Shown: in pieces, positions 8,551 to 16,555 of the stretch | Numbering within the stretch: the stretch's first letter is position 1 | Layout of the letters: every line of letters starts with the position of its first letter | From: Rikenellaceae bacterium | GTDB taxonomy: Bacteria > Bacteroidota > Bacteroidia > Bacteroidales > Rikenellaceae | Direction of reading: 5' to 3' | Assembly (NCBI GenBank): GCA_020859685.1 | Contig: JAJBVT010000092.1 | Span: forward strand, 35,785-81,880 | DNA length: 46,096 nt | Notes under the pieces: generated by a model | Database searches by the model: none | What the model was told of the DNA's origin: nothing | Seen by the model: only the letters and a program-made list of their open reading frames with translations | Made by a program: the position numbers and the translations under genes

Positions 8551-10021
8551 TTCCGTCTGTTTTTGCCGATATCTCGTCGCAGACAATGGACGCGCTTGCG
8601 AGGCAGAGCGGGATTCCTCCGCCCGGATGCACGCTCCCGCCTGTAAAGTAGAGGTTCTCCATCGTCCCCAGCACATTGGGATGCCGGAGGAATGCCGACA
8701 ATGCCGAGTTGGAGGCCGCGCCGTAGAGTGCCCCTCCAGCGCTGGAAGTGGTGTGCTCTATGGTTAGCGGGGAAGCAATATGCTCACCGGTGATATGTTT
8801 TTCAATATCGGTAGAGAGTGTCCGGTCTATCTTGCGGATTATGTTCCGCCTGACTCGGGTTATTATCTCGTCCCACTCCTGCCCGGTATCGGAGGGGACG
8901 TTTATCATCACGAACCAGTTTTCGCACCCACGGGGTGCGTCGCCCGGCACCGCTTTGGAACTGACGAAAATATATACCGTATTGTCGTCGGAAATGTCGT
9001 CTTTTTTGAAAATTGCGTCGAACTCCTTTTTATAATCGGAAGCGAACAGGATATTGTGGAGTTCGAGCTGCGGGTACTCCCTTTCCACCTGCCAGTAAAA
9101 TATTAGGGCCGATGAGGAAGGACGGCTTCGCCCGAGCCTTTTTTTCAGCGGATGCCTGTCCAGTAAACAACGGGCGAGGTATTTTACGTCTACGTCCGAA
9201 ACAATGATATCGTACCGCTCCTCCCCGCGGTCCGTGGCGACCCCGACGGCTTTCCGGCCGTCGGTTATTATACGCTTTACCTCCTCGCCGAACCGGAACC
9301 CGACCCCCTGTCTCTTAGCAAGGCCATACAAACCTTCCACGATAGAGTACATGCCTTTTTCGGGAAAAAATGCGCCGATATTATTTTCGAGGTAGGAAAT
9401 CATATTGAGGGTAGCCGGAGCCCTATACGGGTCGGAACCGTTGTAGGTGGCGTAACGGTCGAATATCTTAATCAGGCGGGCATCGGTGAAATCCCTCCGG
9501 TTAGCCCCGTGCATGGTCCGCATAAAATCCAGTTTATGCAGCTTGCGGGCGATATTCCTGTAAGGCGGGGTGTTGAAATTCGACAACCTGTGGAAATTGC
9601 TGAAAAGAAACACCGGGGCGCTCATCTCGTACACCTCCGCAGCCCGGTCCAGCCGCCGGAATACCGATTCGGGATCCGCGATTGCGGCCCGGTTCATCTC
9701 CGCCCAGAGTTGTTCCCGGGCGTGGTAAAAAGTGAAATCTCCTCCCTCGGGGAAGAAATATTTACAGTTGACCCCGAGCCTTCGGTATGGTATGGTGTCG
9801 GCCATCCGCTCGCCGCAAAGCGTGAAAAGGTCCTCCGTCAGCCCGGGAAGGGTAAACAGCGACGGCCCCGTATCGAAACGGTACCCGCCGCTTCTGAGCT
9901 CCGAAACCTTTCCTCCGGGGGTGGGGTTCTTTTCGTAGACGGTCACCGCGAAACCTTTCGCCGCCAGCCTTACAGCCGCCGCGATACCCCCGATTCCAGC
10001 CCCTATAACCGCCGCTTTCAT
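8543..10021 (-). CDS. crtD: Carotenoid desaturase, CrtD-like (1-hydroxycarotenoid 3,4-desaturase)
   Basis: FAD-dependent desaturase of 492 residues. The dinucleotide-binding GxGxxG motif is at the very N-terminus (AAVIGAGIGGIAAAVRLAAK), followed by YEKNPTPGGK and the Bacteroidota CrtD-typical YRFDTGPSLFTLP. The C-terminal CrtI-family signature is LYFTGGSVHPGGGIPLCLAS. The start is MKAAVIG at 10021, giving an ATGA overlap with idi; a longer frame upstream runs through idi and is not coding. With CruF it should make a 1-hydroxy-3,4-didehydro end group. A C30-type CrtN/CrtP role is the alternative, but the neighbours speak for C40. Confidence 0.85.
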   Translation of the reverse strand: MKAAVIGAGIGGIAAAVRLAAKGFAVTVYEKNPTPGGKVSELRSGGYRFDTGPSLFTLPGLTEDLFTLCGERMADTIPYRRLGVNCKYFFPEGGDFTFYHAREQLWAEMNRAAIADPESVFRRLDRAAEVYEMSAPVFLFSNFHRLSNFNTPPYRNIARKLHKLDFMRTMHGANRRDFTDARLIKIFDRYATYNGSDPYRAPATLNMISYLENNIGAFFPEKGMYSIVEGLYGLAKRQGVGFRFGEEVKRIITDGRKAVGVATDRGEERYDIIVSDVDVKYLARCLLDRHPLKKRLGRSRPSSSALIFYWQVEREYPQLELHNILFASDYKKEFDAIFKKDDISDDNTVYIFVSSKAVPGDAPRGCENWFVMINVPSDTGQEWDEIITRVRRNIIRKIDRTLSTDIEKHITGEHIASPLTIEHTTSSAGGALYGAASNSALSAFLRHPNVLGTMENLYFTGGSVHPGGGIPLCLASASIVCDEISAKTDGNG

Positions 10022-10533
10022 TCCGACCATAACGTTATTTGCTCCGGAAACCGGTTTAAAATTATCCGGAACCATACGGCGTATTTTTCCGGATGGTTTT
10101 CCGCATCGTAAAATAGATCTGGGATATCCATGTATTTGTACTGCATAACTTCGGTAGGGTCGGGGAGGGGTATTGTATCCGATATTCCGGAAAATATATG
10201 GTCGTATTCGTGTTCGGTAAGTCCCTTCCCGACCGGTGCTTCGTAGATGAACGAACCCCGGTGGGTAAGGTCGGCCCTCAGTCCCATTTCCTGCCGGAGA
10301 CGGCGCGAGGCCGCTTCCGCGGTGGTTTCGCCCGGCAAGGGGTGGGTGCAGCACGCGTTGGCCCACAATCCGGGAGAGTGGTATTTACCCGCCGCCCTGC
10401 GTTGCAGGAGCATCCGCCCCTCTCCGTTGTAAAGGAGTACGGAAACGGCCCGGTGGAGCGACCCGTTGAGATGGGCCTCCATCTTGTCAGTCTCTCCGAC
10501 GCTATTGTCTTTACTGTCCACGAGGATGACCAT
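10018..10533 (-). CDS. idi: Isopentenyl-diphosphate delta-isomerase, type 1
   Basis: Interconverts isopentenyl and dimethylallyl diphosphate, feeding the carotenoid pathway. At 171 residues it is a normal type 1 enzyme with a Nudix-like fold. The catalytic Cys is in WANACCTHP (about residues 58-66), the metal-binding and catalytic Glu in LTEHEYDHIF (about 105-114), and LHRAVSVLLYN and RLRQEMGL are also family motifs. It abuts crtB with no gap (10533/10534) and overlaps the desaturase as ATGA. Its presence inside the operon suggests that isoprenoid supply is tuned to pigment output. Confidence 0.95.
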   Translation of the reverse strand: MVILVDSKDNSVGETDKMEAHLNGSLHRAVSVLLYNGEGRMLLQRRAAGKYHSPGLWANACCTHPLPGETTAEAASRRLRQEMGLRADLTHRGSFIYEAPVGKGLTEHEYDHIFSGISDTIPLPDPTEVMQYKYMDIPDLFYDAENHPEKYAVWFRIILNRFPEQITLWSE

Positions 10534-11364
10534 TCACAAAAATTTAGATGTCAGGCACGCCTTTCCGAGAAGGAGTAACTTTTTACGGTCGGACACCCTT
10601 ACCCGCCGTCGCATCAGCTTCTCGGCCGGGGTACGCCCGATGGCCTTCGTAAGCGACAGATAGTAGAGGTATGCGGTATAGACACCGAGCCGGGCGCAAT
10701 CGGGCAACTGTTTTATTCCCTTCTCCGCCATCGCGAAGTCCCCGTATATTTCGTCTATAATCCGCTCTTTGACTCCTTCCGTAATACCTTCCTCCCGGAG
10801 CAGGGGGAAATATACCCTGTGCAGACCAAGTATATCGCTGCGGAGGTCCCTCAGAAAATTCACCTTCTGGAATGCAGCTCCCAGCCTCATGGCATAAGGT
10901 TTAAGGCGTTCGTACTCGTGCCGGTCGCCGTCCACGAATATCTGGTGACACATCAGGCCCACCACCTCCGCCGAACCGTAGATGTACTGCCTCAGTTTCG
11001 AGTCGTCGTAACTTATCGGTTCGAGGTCCATTTTCATGCTCCCAAGAAAACTGTCCACCAGCCCGCCGTCGATATTGTATCTCCTGACCGTCAATTGGAA
11101 AGAATTGAGAATCGGATTGACACTGATGCCCCTGCGGAGCGCGACGCGGTACTCCGTTTCGAACTCCTCGAGAAGGGTCCTTCGGTCGTAGCCGTGAAAC
11201 GTATCGACTATCTCGTCAGCCAGCCGTACGAAGCCGTACAGTGCGTAGATGGCCTGCCGGATTCGCGGAGAGAGGCATCGGGCGCCTACCGAGAACGATG
11301 TGCTGTAACGGGCGGTAACGAGCCTGCTGATATCGAACGACACTTTTTCGTACAACTTGTCCAT
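10534..11364 (-). CDS. crtB: Phytoene synthase
   Basis: Joins two prenyl diphosphates head to head, giving phytoene if the substrate is geranylgeranyl diphosphate. It has 276 residues. The two Asp-rich metal-binding motifs are DEIVD at residues 50-54 and RDLRSD at 172-177. The N-terminus (LVTARYSTSFSVG, AIYALYGFVRLADEIVD) closely resembles flavobacterial CrtB. No prenyl-diphosphate synthase is in this operon, so the C20 donor must come from elsewhere, and C30 chemistry cannot be formally excluded from the sequence. It lies 6 bases after crtI. Confidence 0.93.
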   Translation of the reverse strand: MDKLYEKVSFDISRLVTARYSTSFSVGARCLSPRIRQAIYALYGFVRLADEIVDTFHGYDRRTLLEEFETEYRVALRRGISVNPILNSFQLTVRRYNIDGGLVDSFLGSMKMDLEPISYDDSKLRQYIYGSAEVVGLMCHQIFVDGDRHEYERLKPYAMRLGAAFQKVNFLRDLRSDILGLHRVYFPLLREEGITEGVKERIIDEIYGDFAMAEKGIKQLPDCARLGVYTAYLYYLSLTKAIGRTPAEKLMRRRVRVSDRKKLLLLGKACLTSKFL

Positions 11365-11370
11365 CGCCGT

Positions 11371-12840
11371 TCAGTTGAGTTTGTCGAGATATTTCAGGGC
11401 GGCCGCGGCGGCTACCTTTCCCGAGACGAGGGCGGTGGGTACCCCGGGTCCCGGAACGGTAAGTTGTCCGGTAAAGAAGAGGTTACGGAGTTTTTTACTC
11501 CGCACCGGCGGTCTCATAAAAGCGGTTTGCGTGAGGGTATTGGCCAGACCGTAAGCGTTTCCCTTGTACGAGTTGTAATCCGATATGAAATCCGTACAGC
11601 CATAACTCCGGTGGAAAAGGACGTAATCCCGCAACGTTTGGCCAGTCAAAAGTTCCATCCGTCGCAGGACCTGGTCCAGATAGCGCAGTTTTATCTCTTC
11701 GCTCTCTTCCATTCCGGCGGCAATTGGTATCAGTATAATCGCGCACTCTTTTCCCGCCGGACCGAGCGACGGGTCCGTACGGGTCGGGAAACTCGCATAG
11801 AACATCGGTTCGTCCGGCCAGCGGGGCCGGTCGTAAATATCGCGGGCATGCTGGCGGAAAGACGTATCGAAGAACAGGGTGTGGTGGGCGACGTTTTCCA
11901 GCTTTTTCCCGAAACCTATATAGAAAAGTATCGCCGAGGGTGCGAAGACGCGCTTGTCCCAGTACCCGGCTTTGAAGCTCCGCTTTCGGGCAGGAAGCAG
12001 CGATTCGGTATGGGCGTAATCCGCACCCGAAACAACCGTGTCGGTGGGTATCGTTTGGCCGTGAGCCTTGATTGCAGTCACCTTCTCCCCGGCCGTTTGT
12101 AGGCCGGTAATCTCCGAATCCATCACGAAACGGACTCCGAGACCCTCGGCCAGCCGCTTCATTCCTTCGGCCACGCGGACCATGCCTCCTTCCACATGCC
12201 ATGAGCCGAGCACCATATCGGCATAGTTCATAAAACGGTAAAACGAGGGGGTATTGTCCGGTCTCGCCCCGAGGAACAGCACGGGGAACTCGAGCATTTG
12301 CCTGATTTGCGCATCCCGGAATGAACGGGCCACCCGGCGGGAAAGGCTGCCTGTGAATTGCGGGATACGGGCGACAGTTTCAGGCATCACCAGTTCGAAG
12401 GGGCTTTCGGCCGGTTGGTAGATAACTTTGTCGACGGCGACCCGGTAGTTAAAACGGGCAGAGCGGAGGTACGACCGGAGTTTTCCGCCGCTTCCCCGTT
12501 CCAACCCGTCGAATGCCGCCGTCAACCGGTCGAGGTCTGCAGGCTGGTCGAAATAGTCGTCCTTCCCGAAATAGATCCGATACCCGGGGTCGAGCCGATG
12601 TATGGTATAGAACTTATCCGGCGAGGTGCCGAAATCTGCGAAGAACTTCTCGAAAATATCGGGCATCCAGTAGAACGTAGGTCCCATATCGAACCGGAAC
12701 CCCTGCACGGAAAACTGGCGTGCACGGCCTCCTGCCGTCGTGTTCTTCTCGTACACGGTGACATTGTGGCCCTCCCGGGCAAGATAACATGCCGCCGACA
12801 GGGAAGAAAAACCAGCTCCTATAACCGATACCTCCGACAT
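11371..12840 (-). CDS. crtI: Phytoene desaturase
   Basis: FAD-dependent desaturase of 489 residues expected to carry phytoene to lycopene. The N-terminal nucleotide-binding motif reads VIGAGFSSLSAACYLA; Ser in place of the third Gly is, as I recall, normal for Bacteroidota CrtI. YEKNTTAGGRARQF and FRFDMGPTFYWMPDIFEKFF follow. The C-terminal signature is LFFTGQLTVPGPGVPTALVS. It is the first gene of the eight-gene carotenoid operon. I did not find a clean TAnnTTTG box in the 300 bases upstream; AACCTTTG on the minus strand near 12909-12916 is one base off. Confidence 0.94.
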   Translation of the reverse strand: MSEVSVIGAGFSSLSAACYLAREGHNVTVYEKNTTAGGRARQFSVQGFRFDMGPTFYWMPDIFEKFFADFGTSPDKFYTIHRLDPGYRIYFGKDDYFDQPADLDRLTAAFDGLERGSGGKLRSYLRSARFNYRVAVDKVIYQPAESPFELVMPETVARIPQFTGSLSRRVARSFRDAQIRQMLEFPVLFLGARPDNTPSFYRFMNYADMVLGSWHVEGGMVRVAEGMKRLAEGLGVRFVMDSEITGLQTAGEKVTAIKAHGQTIPTDTVVSGADYAHTESLLPARKRSFKAGYWDKRVFAPSAILFYIGFGKKLENVAHHTLFFDTSFRQHARDIYDRPRWPDEPMFYASFPTRTDPSLGPAGKECAIILIPIAAGMEESEEIKLRYLDQVLRRMELLTGQTLRDYVLFHRSYGCTDFISDYNSYKGNAYGLANTLTQTAFMRPPVRSKKLRNLFFTGQLTVPGPGVPTALVSGKVAAAAALKYLDKLN

Positions 12841-13154
12841 TTGCGATCGAATTTACCCCGCCCTATGGCATTTTTTATGCCATTCCGCCCGCCCGGGATA
12901 TTACGAGTCAAAGGTTACACGTCGTGTGGATTAAATAATGAAGTATTATTCAGGATAATATAAACCGGAGTACGTTTCCGAATTTGTTTTTCCCTTTATG
13001 GTTGTATGGGTTGGTTGGCCTGATATCAATTCCCGATTTCCATAGCGCTCATGGTTTACACAGCGGTTTACACAACTCATGTAAACTAACGCTAAACCTA
13101 CCCACACGGACATAAAAAAAGACAGCCACATCTCTGTAACTATCTCATTTTCAG
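12841..13154. other. Non-coding stretch between crtI and tRNA-Phe with short direct repeats
   Basis: No supported gene lies here. GGTTTACACA occurs twice in tandem at 13053-13062 and 13065-13074, followed by the inverted GTAAAC at 13081-13086. This group lies about 70-100 bases beyond the 3' end of tRNA-Phe. Tyrosine-recombinase arm sites or an attachment-site scar can look like this, but no integrase gene is near. The upstream control region of the carotenoid operon must also lie here. Confidence 0.45.
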
Positions 13155-13227
<73 letters not shown>

Positions 13228-13353
13228 GGGTAGATAAGTCAAAACGAGTTCCGAAATGCGGCCCGGCCGTGGCTCCGGATGAGCGTTTTGACGGGTGCAA
13301 ATTTATAACAAAAAAATTAAACCGCAACACGCCGCCGAAAAAAAATTATGAGT

Positions 13354-13361
13354 TATATTTG
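13354..13361 (+). promoter_or_regulatory. Candidate -7 box for nadE
   Basis: TATATTTG matches TAnnTTTG and would give a leader of about 55 bases before the nadE ATG at 13421. No TTTG is seen at the usual -33 spacing. Confidence 0.55.
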
Positions 13362-13420
13362 TGTAACCGTAGCCACACGGAATCCAACAGCACATTTATC
13401 CTACCTATCGACCCGGCCCT

Positions 13421-15016
13421 ATGAAAATCGCGATTGCACAGCAGAATTACACCGTCGGTGCATTGAAGAGCAACAAGTTCAAAATCATCGAGAGCATTTA
13501 CCGCGCGAGGGAGGCAGGGGCGGAGTTGGTCGTATTCCCGGAGCACGCCGTCAGCGGGGCCAACTGCTATTACCTGATGAACAAGTCCCAGTTTCTGGAG
13601 GCATGTGAGGTTGCGATGATGGAGATTGCGTCCCATTGCGAGGGTATCGCGGTGTTGGTGGGGCTGCCCGTATTCGACAAGAACAAAAGGGTAAGTTCCG
13701 CGGTCCTAATCAAGGACCGGAGGGTGGTTAAGTTCTTCGGCAAGAAGAACATATCCTGTGCCGACGAGAAGATCTATTACGACAGCTCCACCGGCTGCGG
13801 ATTCGTCAACATCGGCGATAACCGGGTCGCGGTGGTGGTCGGTGAGGATATTCAGACCGAGGAGTGGTTCGGCGACAATACCGATCTGGTTGTTAACCTC
13901 CATGCCGACAGGTATTTCCGAAGGAGTATAGAGAAGCGGTACGACCATATAAAGAGGGCATCTTTCATACATAAGAAGACTTTCGTCTTCGTAAACCACC
14001 TCGGGGGTCAGTCGGAAACCGTCTACGACGGTTCGTCGTGCGTATTCCGCAAGGGGGAGGGGATTGCGTTCTTGAAGAGTTTCGAGGAGGATTTCGCGGT
14101 GGTAGATACGGCCGCCGCTCTTCCGGTGCCCGTCCCGCCGCAGAACCATACGGTGAACGTATACAAGGCAATGAAGCTGGGCCTGCACGACTATTTCGCA
14201 AAGAACGGGTTCAGCAAGGCGTGCCTCGGCCTGTCGGGCGGGGTGGATTCGGCCGTGGTGCTGGCGGTTGCCGTGGATGTGCTGGGGGCTGAAAACGTGA
14301 GGGTTCTGATGCTGCCGTCGCAGTTTTCGTCCGACCATTCGGTGACCGATGCCGTCGAGATGGCCGAGAATCTGGGGGTGGAGTACGACGTTATCCCGAT
14401 TACCGAGGCCTACAACGCCATCCACGAGAGTATGAAGCCGGTTATAGGGGGTACCTCGTTCGATAAGACCGAAGAGAACATCCAGGCCCGCATCCGGTGC
14501 ACGATGCTCATGGCGCTGGCCAACAAGTTCGGCTACATCCTGCTCAATACATCGAACAAGAGCGAGATAGCGATGGGTTATACCACCCTGTACGGGGATA
14601 TGGGCGGGGCTTTCAGTATTATAGGCGACCTCTATAAAACCGAGGTTTTCGCCGTCGCGCGGTATATCAACAAGCGTATCGAAATTATCCCGGAGAACAT
14701 TATAAAGAAGGCCCCGTCGGCGGAGCTGAAAGAGGGCCAGAAGGATTCCGACGTCCTACCGCCCTACGACCTGCTGGACGCCATACTGCTCAGGCTCGTT
14801 GAGGAGAACCACGGTGTGGAGGAGATTGTGAACGCGGGCTACGATTATAATATGGTGTCGCATATAGCCGAGTGTATAAAGGAGAACGAGTTCAAGAGGC
14901 GTCAGTTGTGCCCCGTACTGCAACTCTCCTCGCGTCCGTTCGGTACGGCCTACAAGCTCCCTCTGCTCAATAAATATATCCTCTACCCCTACGAGGTTGT
15001 ATCAGACAAGGAGTAA
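13421..15016 (+). CDS. nadE: NAD+ synthase with nitrilase-type amidase domain
   Basis: Amidates nicotinate adenine dinucleotide to NAD+ with ATP. It has 531 residues. Residues 1 to about 240 form a nitrilase-like glutaminase domain; the rest is the NadE synthetase with the P-loop LGLSGGVDSAVVLAVAV and the later motifs NIQARIRCTMLMALANK and NTSNKSEIAMGYTTLYGDMGG. In the amidase domain the Glu (FPEHA, residue 41) and Lys candidates (104-109) are there. Where the family nucleophile Cys is expected before Glu-Asp (CED), the protein reads VVVGEDIQ, with Gly at 141. The domain may therefore be unable to use glutamine, leaving an ammonia-dependent enzyme. Single gene with its own promoter and terminator. 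Confidence 0.94.
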   Translation: MKIAIAQQNYTVGALKSNKFKIIESIYRAREAGAELVVFPEHAVSGANCYYLMNKSQFLEACEVAMMEIASHCEGIAVLVGLPVFDKNKRVSSAVLIKDRRVVKFFGKKNISCADEKIYYDSSTGCGFVNIGDNRVAVVVGEDIQTEEWFGDNTDLVVNLHADRYFRRSIEKRYDHIKRASFIHKKTFVFVNHLGGQSETVYDGSSCVFRKGEGIAFLKSFEEDFAVVDTAAALPVPVPPQNHTVNVYKAMKLGLHDYFAKNGFSKACLGLSGGVDSAVVLAVAVDVLGAENVRVLMLPSQFSSDHSVTDAVEMAENLGVEYDVIPITEAYNAIHESMKPVIGGTSFDKTEENIQARIRCTMLMALANKFGYILLNTSNKSEIAMGYTTLYGDMGGAFSIIGDLYKTEVFAVARYINKRIEIIPENIIKKAPSAELKEGQKDSDVLPPYDLLDAILLRLVEENHGVEEIVNAGYDYNMVSHIAECIKENEFKRRQLCPVLQLSSRPFGTAYKLPLLNKYILYPYEVVSDKE

Positions 15017-15046
15017 ACCCCGTCCGGTGCGGTTACGATTCATGAA

Positions 15047-15074
15047 GGCGTCTTGCGGAACGCCCTCTTTTTTT
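15047..15074 (+). terminator. Rho-independent terminator after nadE
   Basis: Hairpin GGCGT (15047-15051) with ACGCC (15060-15064), loop of 8, followed by CTCTTTTTTT. Confidence 0.75.
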
Positions 15075-15120
15075 AAGGTTTTTGAACGGTATTGCAGGTG
15101 ACTAATAGACGGAAAGTTTG

Positions 15121-15128
15121 TATATTTG
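15121..15128 (+). promoter_or_regulatory. Candidate -7 box for the rseC-rnf operon
   Basis: TATATTTG matches TAnnTTTG. It lies inside the longest open frame of the RseC gene, so the first in-frame start (15118) cannot be used from this promoter. This decides for the GTG start at 15154. Confidence 0.6.
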
Positions 15129-15153
15129 CGCCGGACTAATCCAAACCTGGCCG

Positions 15154-15573
15154 GTGAAGAACGAGATACGACATAACGGGCTGATATTCGACATCGTGGG
15201 CAACCGCGTCGATGTTGCCGTAACGCCCGAGAGCGCCTGCGCCGCCTGCAAGGCCGCGGCCATGTGCATGGTGAGTGACAAGGAGGAGAAGGTCGTATCG
15301 GTCCTGACGGAACATCCGGAAATCTACGAAATAGGAGAGCAGGTCGAAGTTGCCGTTGGCAGGGGTATGGGTGTGAAAGCCGTCCTGTTGGCCTACGTGG
15401 TTCCGTTCGTGGTGCTGCTCACGGCTCTGCTGTCGTTTTTGGGTGCCGGTGCGGGCGAGGTTTCGGCCGGGCTGCTGTCGCTCGGGGCGGTGGTGCTGTA
15501 TTACGCCTGCCTCTATTTTTTCAGGAAACATATCGAGAGTGAAATAGTCTTTAAAATAAATAAGATTAAATGA
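15154..15573 (+). CDS. RseC/MucC-family protein (SoxR-reducing system)
   Basis: Small membrane protein of 139 residues when started at the GTG at 15154 (VKNEIRHNGLIFDIVG). A cytoplasmic N-terminal domain carries the family cysteines SACAACKAAAMCMV. Two membrane helices follow (about residues 78-98 and 103-125), then a basic tail. RseC-family proteins sit in front of rnf genes in many Bacteroidota and share a membrane redox context with Rnf in SoxR reduction. The upstream TTG/ATG-like start at 15118 overlaps the promoter box, so I reject it. It overlaps rnfB as ATGA. Confidence 0.85.
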   Translation: MKNEIRHNGLIFDIVGNRVDVAVTPESACAACKAAAMCMVSDKEEKVVSVLTEHPEIYEIGEQVEVAVGRGMGVKAVLLAYVVPFVVLLTALLSFLGAGAGEVSAGLLSLGAVVLYYACLYFFRKHIESEIVFKINKIK

Positions 15574-16544
15574 GCCAGATTCTTATATACACCATTCTGA
15601 CGCTGTGCCTGTTGGGTGTCGTGGCGGCGGTAGTGCTGTTTTTCGTGGCGAAGAAATTCCATGTTTACGAGGACCCCCGCATAGACGATGTGGAGACGAT
15701 GCTGCCGTTGGCAAACTGCGGCGGATGCGGTTACCCGGGTTGCCGGGGTCTTGCGGACGCGCTGGTGAAGAACGACGACATAACGTCCCTGTATTGTCCC
15801 GTGGGCGGAACGTCCACAATGAAGCGGGTGGCCGACTTTCTCGGCAAATCGGCTCCGGAGAAGGAGCCGCAGGTGGCCGAGGTGCGGTGCGGCGGCTCGT
15901 GCGACAAGCGCCCGCGCATAAGCGAGTACGACGGCGCTCCGTCGTGTGCGGTGGAGAACTCGCTATACAGCGGCGAGACGGGGTGTAACTACGGCTGTCT
16001 GGGTAAGGGGGACTGTGTGGTGGTATGTAATTTCGATGCGATAGCGGTCGACCCGGCCACAGGCCTGCCTCAAGTGGATGCCGATAAGTGTACCGCCTGC
16101 GGTGCCTGCGTAAAGGCCTGCCCGCGGAATATCATAGAACTAAGGAAGAAGGGTCCCAAGAACCGCCGGGTATACGTCAACTGTGTGAACGGGGACAAGG
16201 GGGCAGTGTCGCGGAAGTTGTGTACCGTATCTTGTATCGCGTGCGGCAAATGCGCGAAGATATGCCCGTTCGAGGCCATTACGGTGGAGAACAACCTTGC
16301 TTATATCGACCCTTATAAGTGCCGGTTATGCCGCAAGTGCGTTCCCGAATGCCCGACTTCGGCCATCGCGGAGGTCAACTTTCCTCCAAAAAAGGAGGCT
16401 CCCGCAGGGGGCGGTAAGGGCGGCGACGGGGTGGCCGTAAAGGTTCGGGAGCAGACGGCCCCGAAAGCCACGTCGAAAACCGACGGTCTGCCGGTCGGCC
16501 CGTCAGGCGGTGAGGCGGGAGAAAACGCCGTTCAACAAGCATAA
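15570..16544 (+). CDS. rnfB: Rnf electron transport complex subunit B (iron-sulfur)
   Basis: Ferredoxin-interacting subunit of the Rnf complex, which oxidises reduced ferredoxin with NAD+ and drives Na+ or H+ export. It has 324 residues. An N-terminal membrane helix (about 5-27) is followed by the Rnf-specific Fe-S domain with Cys 50, 53, 58 and 76. Four more four-Cys sets follow at 139-153, 174-184, 222-232 and 251-261. The last 50 residues are a Lys/Gly/Ala/Pro-rich tail. First rnf gene in the order B-C-D-G-E-A; its ATG overlaps the RseC stop. Confidence 0.96.
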   Translation: MSQILIYTILTLCLLGVVAAVVLFFVAKKFHVYEDPRIDDVETMLPLANCGGCGYPGCRGLADALVKNDDITSLYCPVGGTSTMKRVADFLGKSAPEKEPQVAEVRCGGSCDKRPRISEYDGAPSCAVENSLYSGETGCNYGCLGKGDCVVVCNFDAIAVDPATGLPQVDADKCTACGACVKACPRNIIELRKKGPKNRRVYVNCVNGDKGAVSRKLCTVSCIACGKCAKICPFEAITVENNLAYIDPYKCRLCRKCVPECPTSAIAEVNFPPKKEAPAGGGKGGDGVAVKVREQTAPKATSKTDGLPVGPSGGEAGENAVQQA

Positions 16545-16555
16545 ACGAGCAAGTT

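Noticed and set aside
10022-10366. N-terminal extension of the CrtD-like desaturase by 115 codons
   Set aside because: It runs through idi in another frame; the FAD motif begins at MKAAVIG, and the ATG there overlaps the idi stop.
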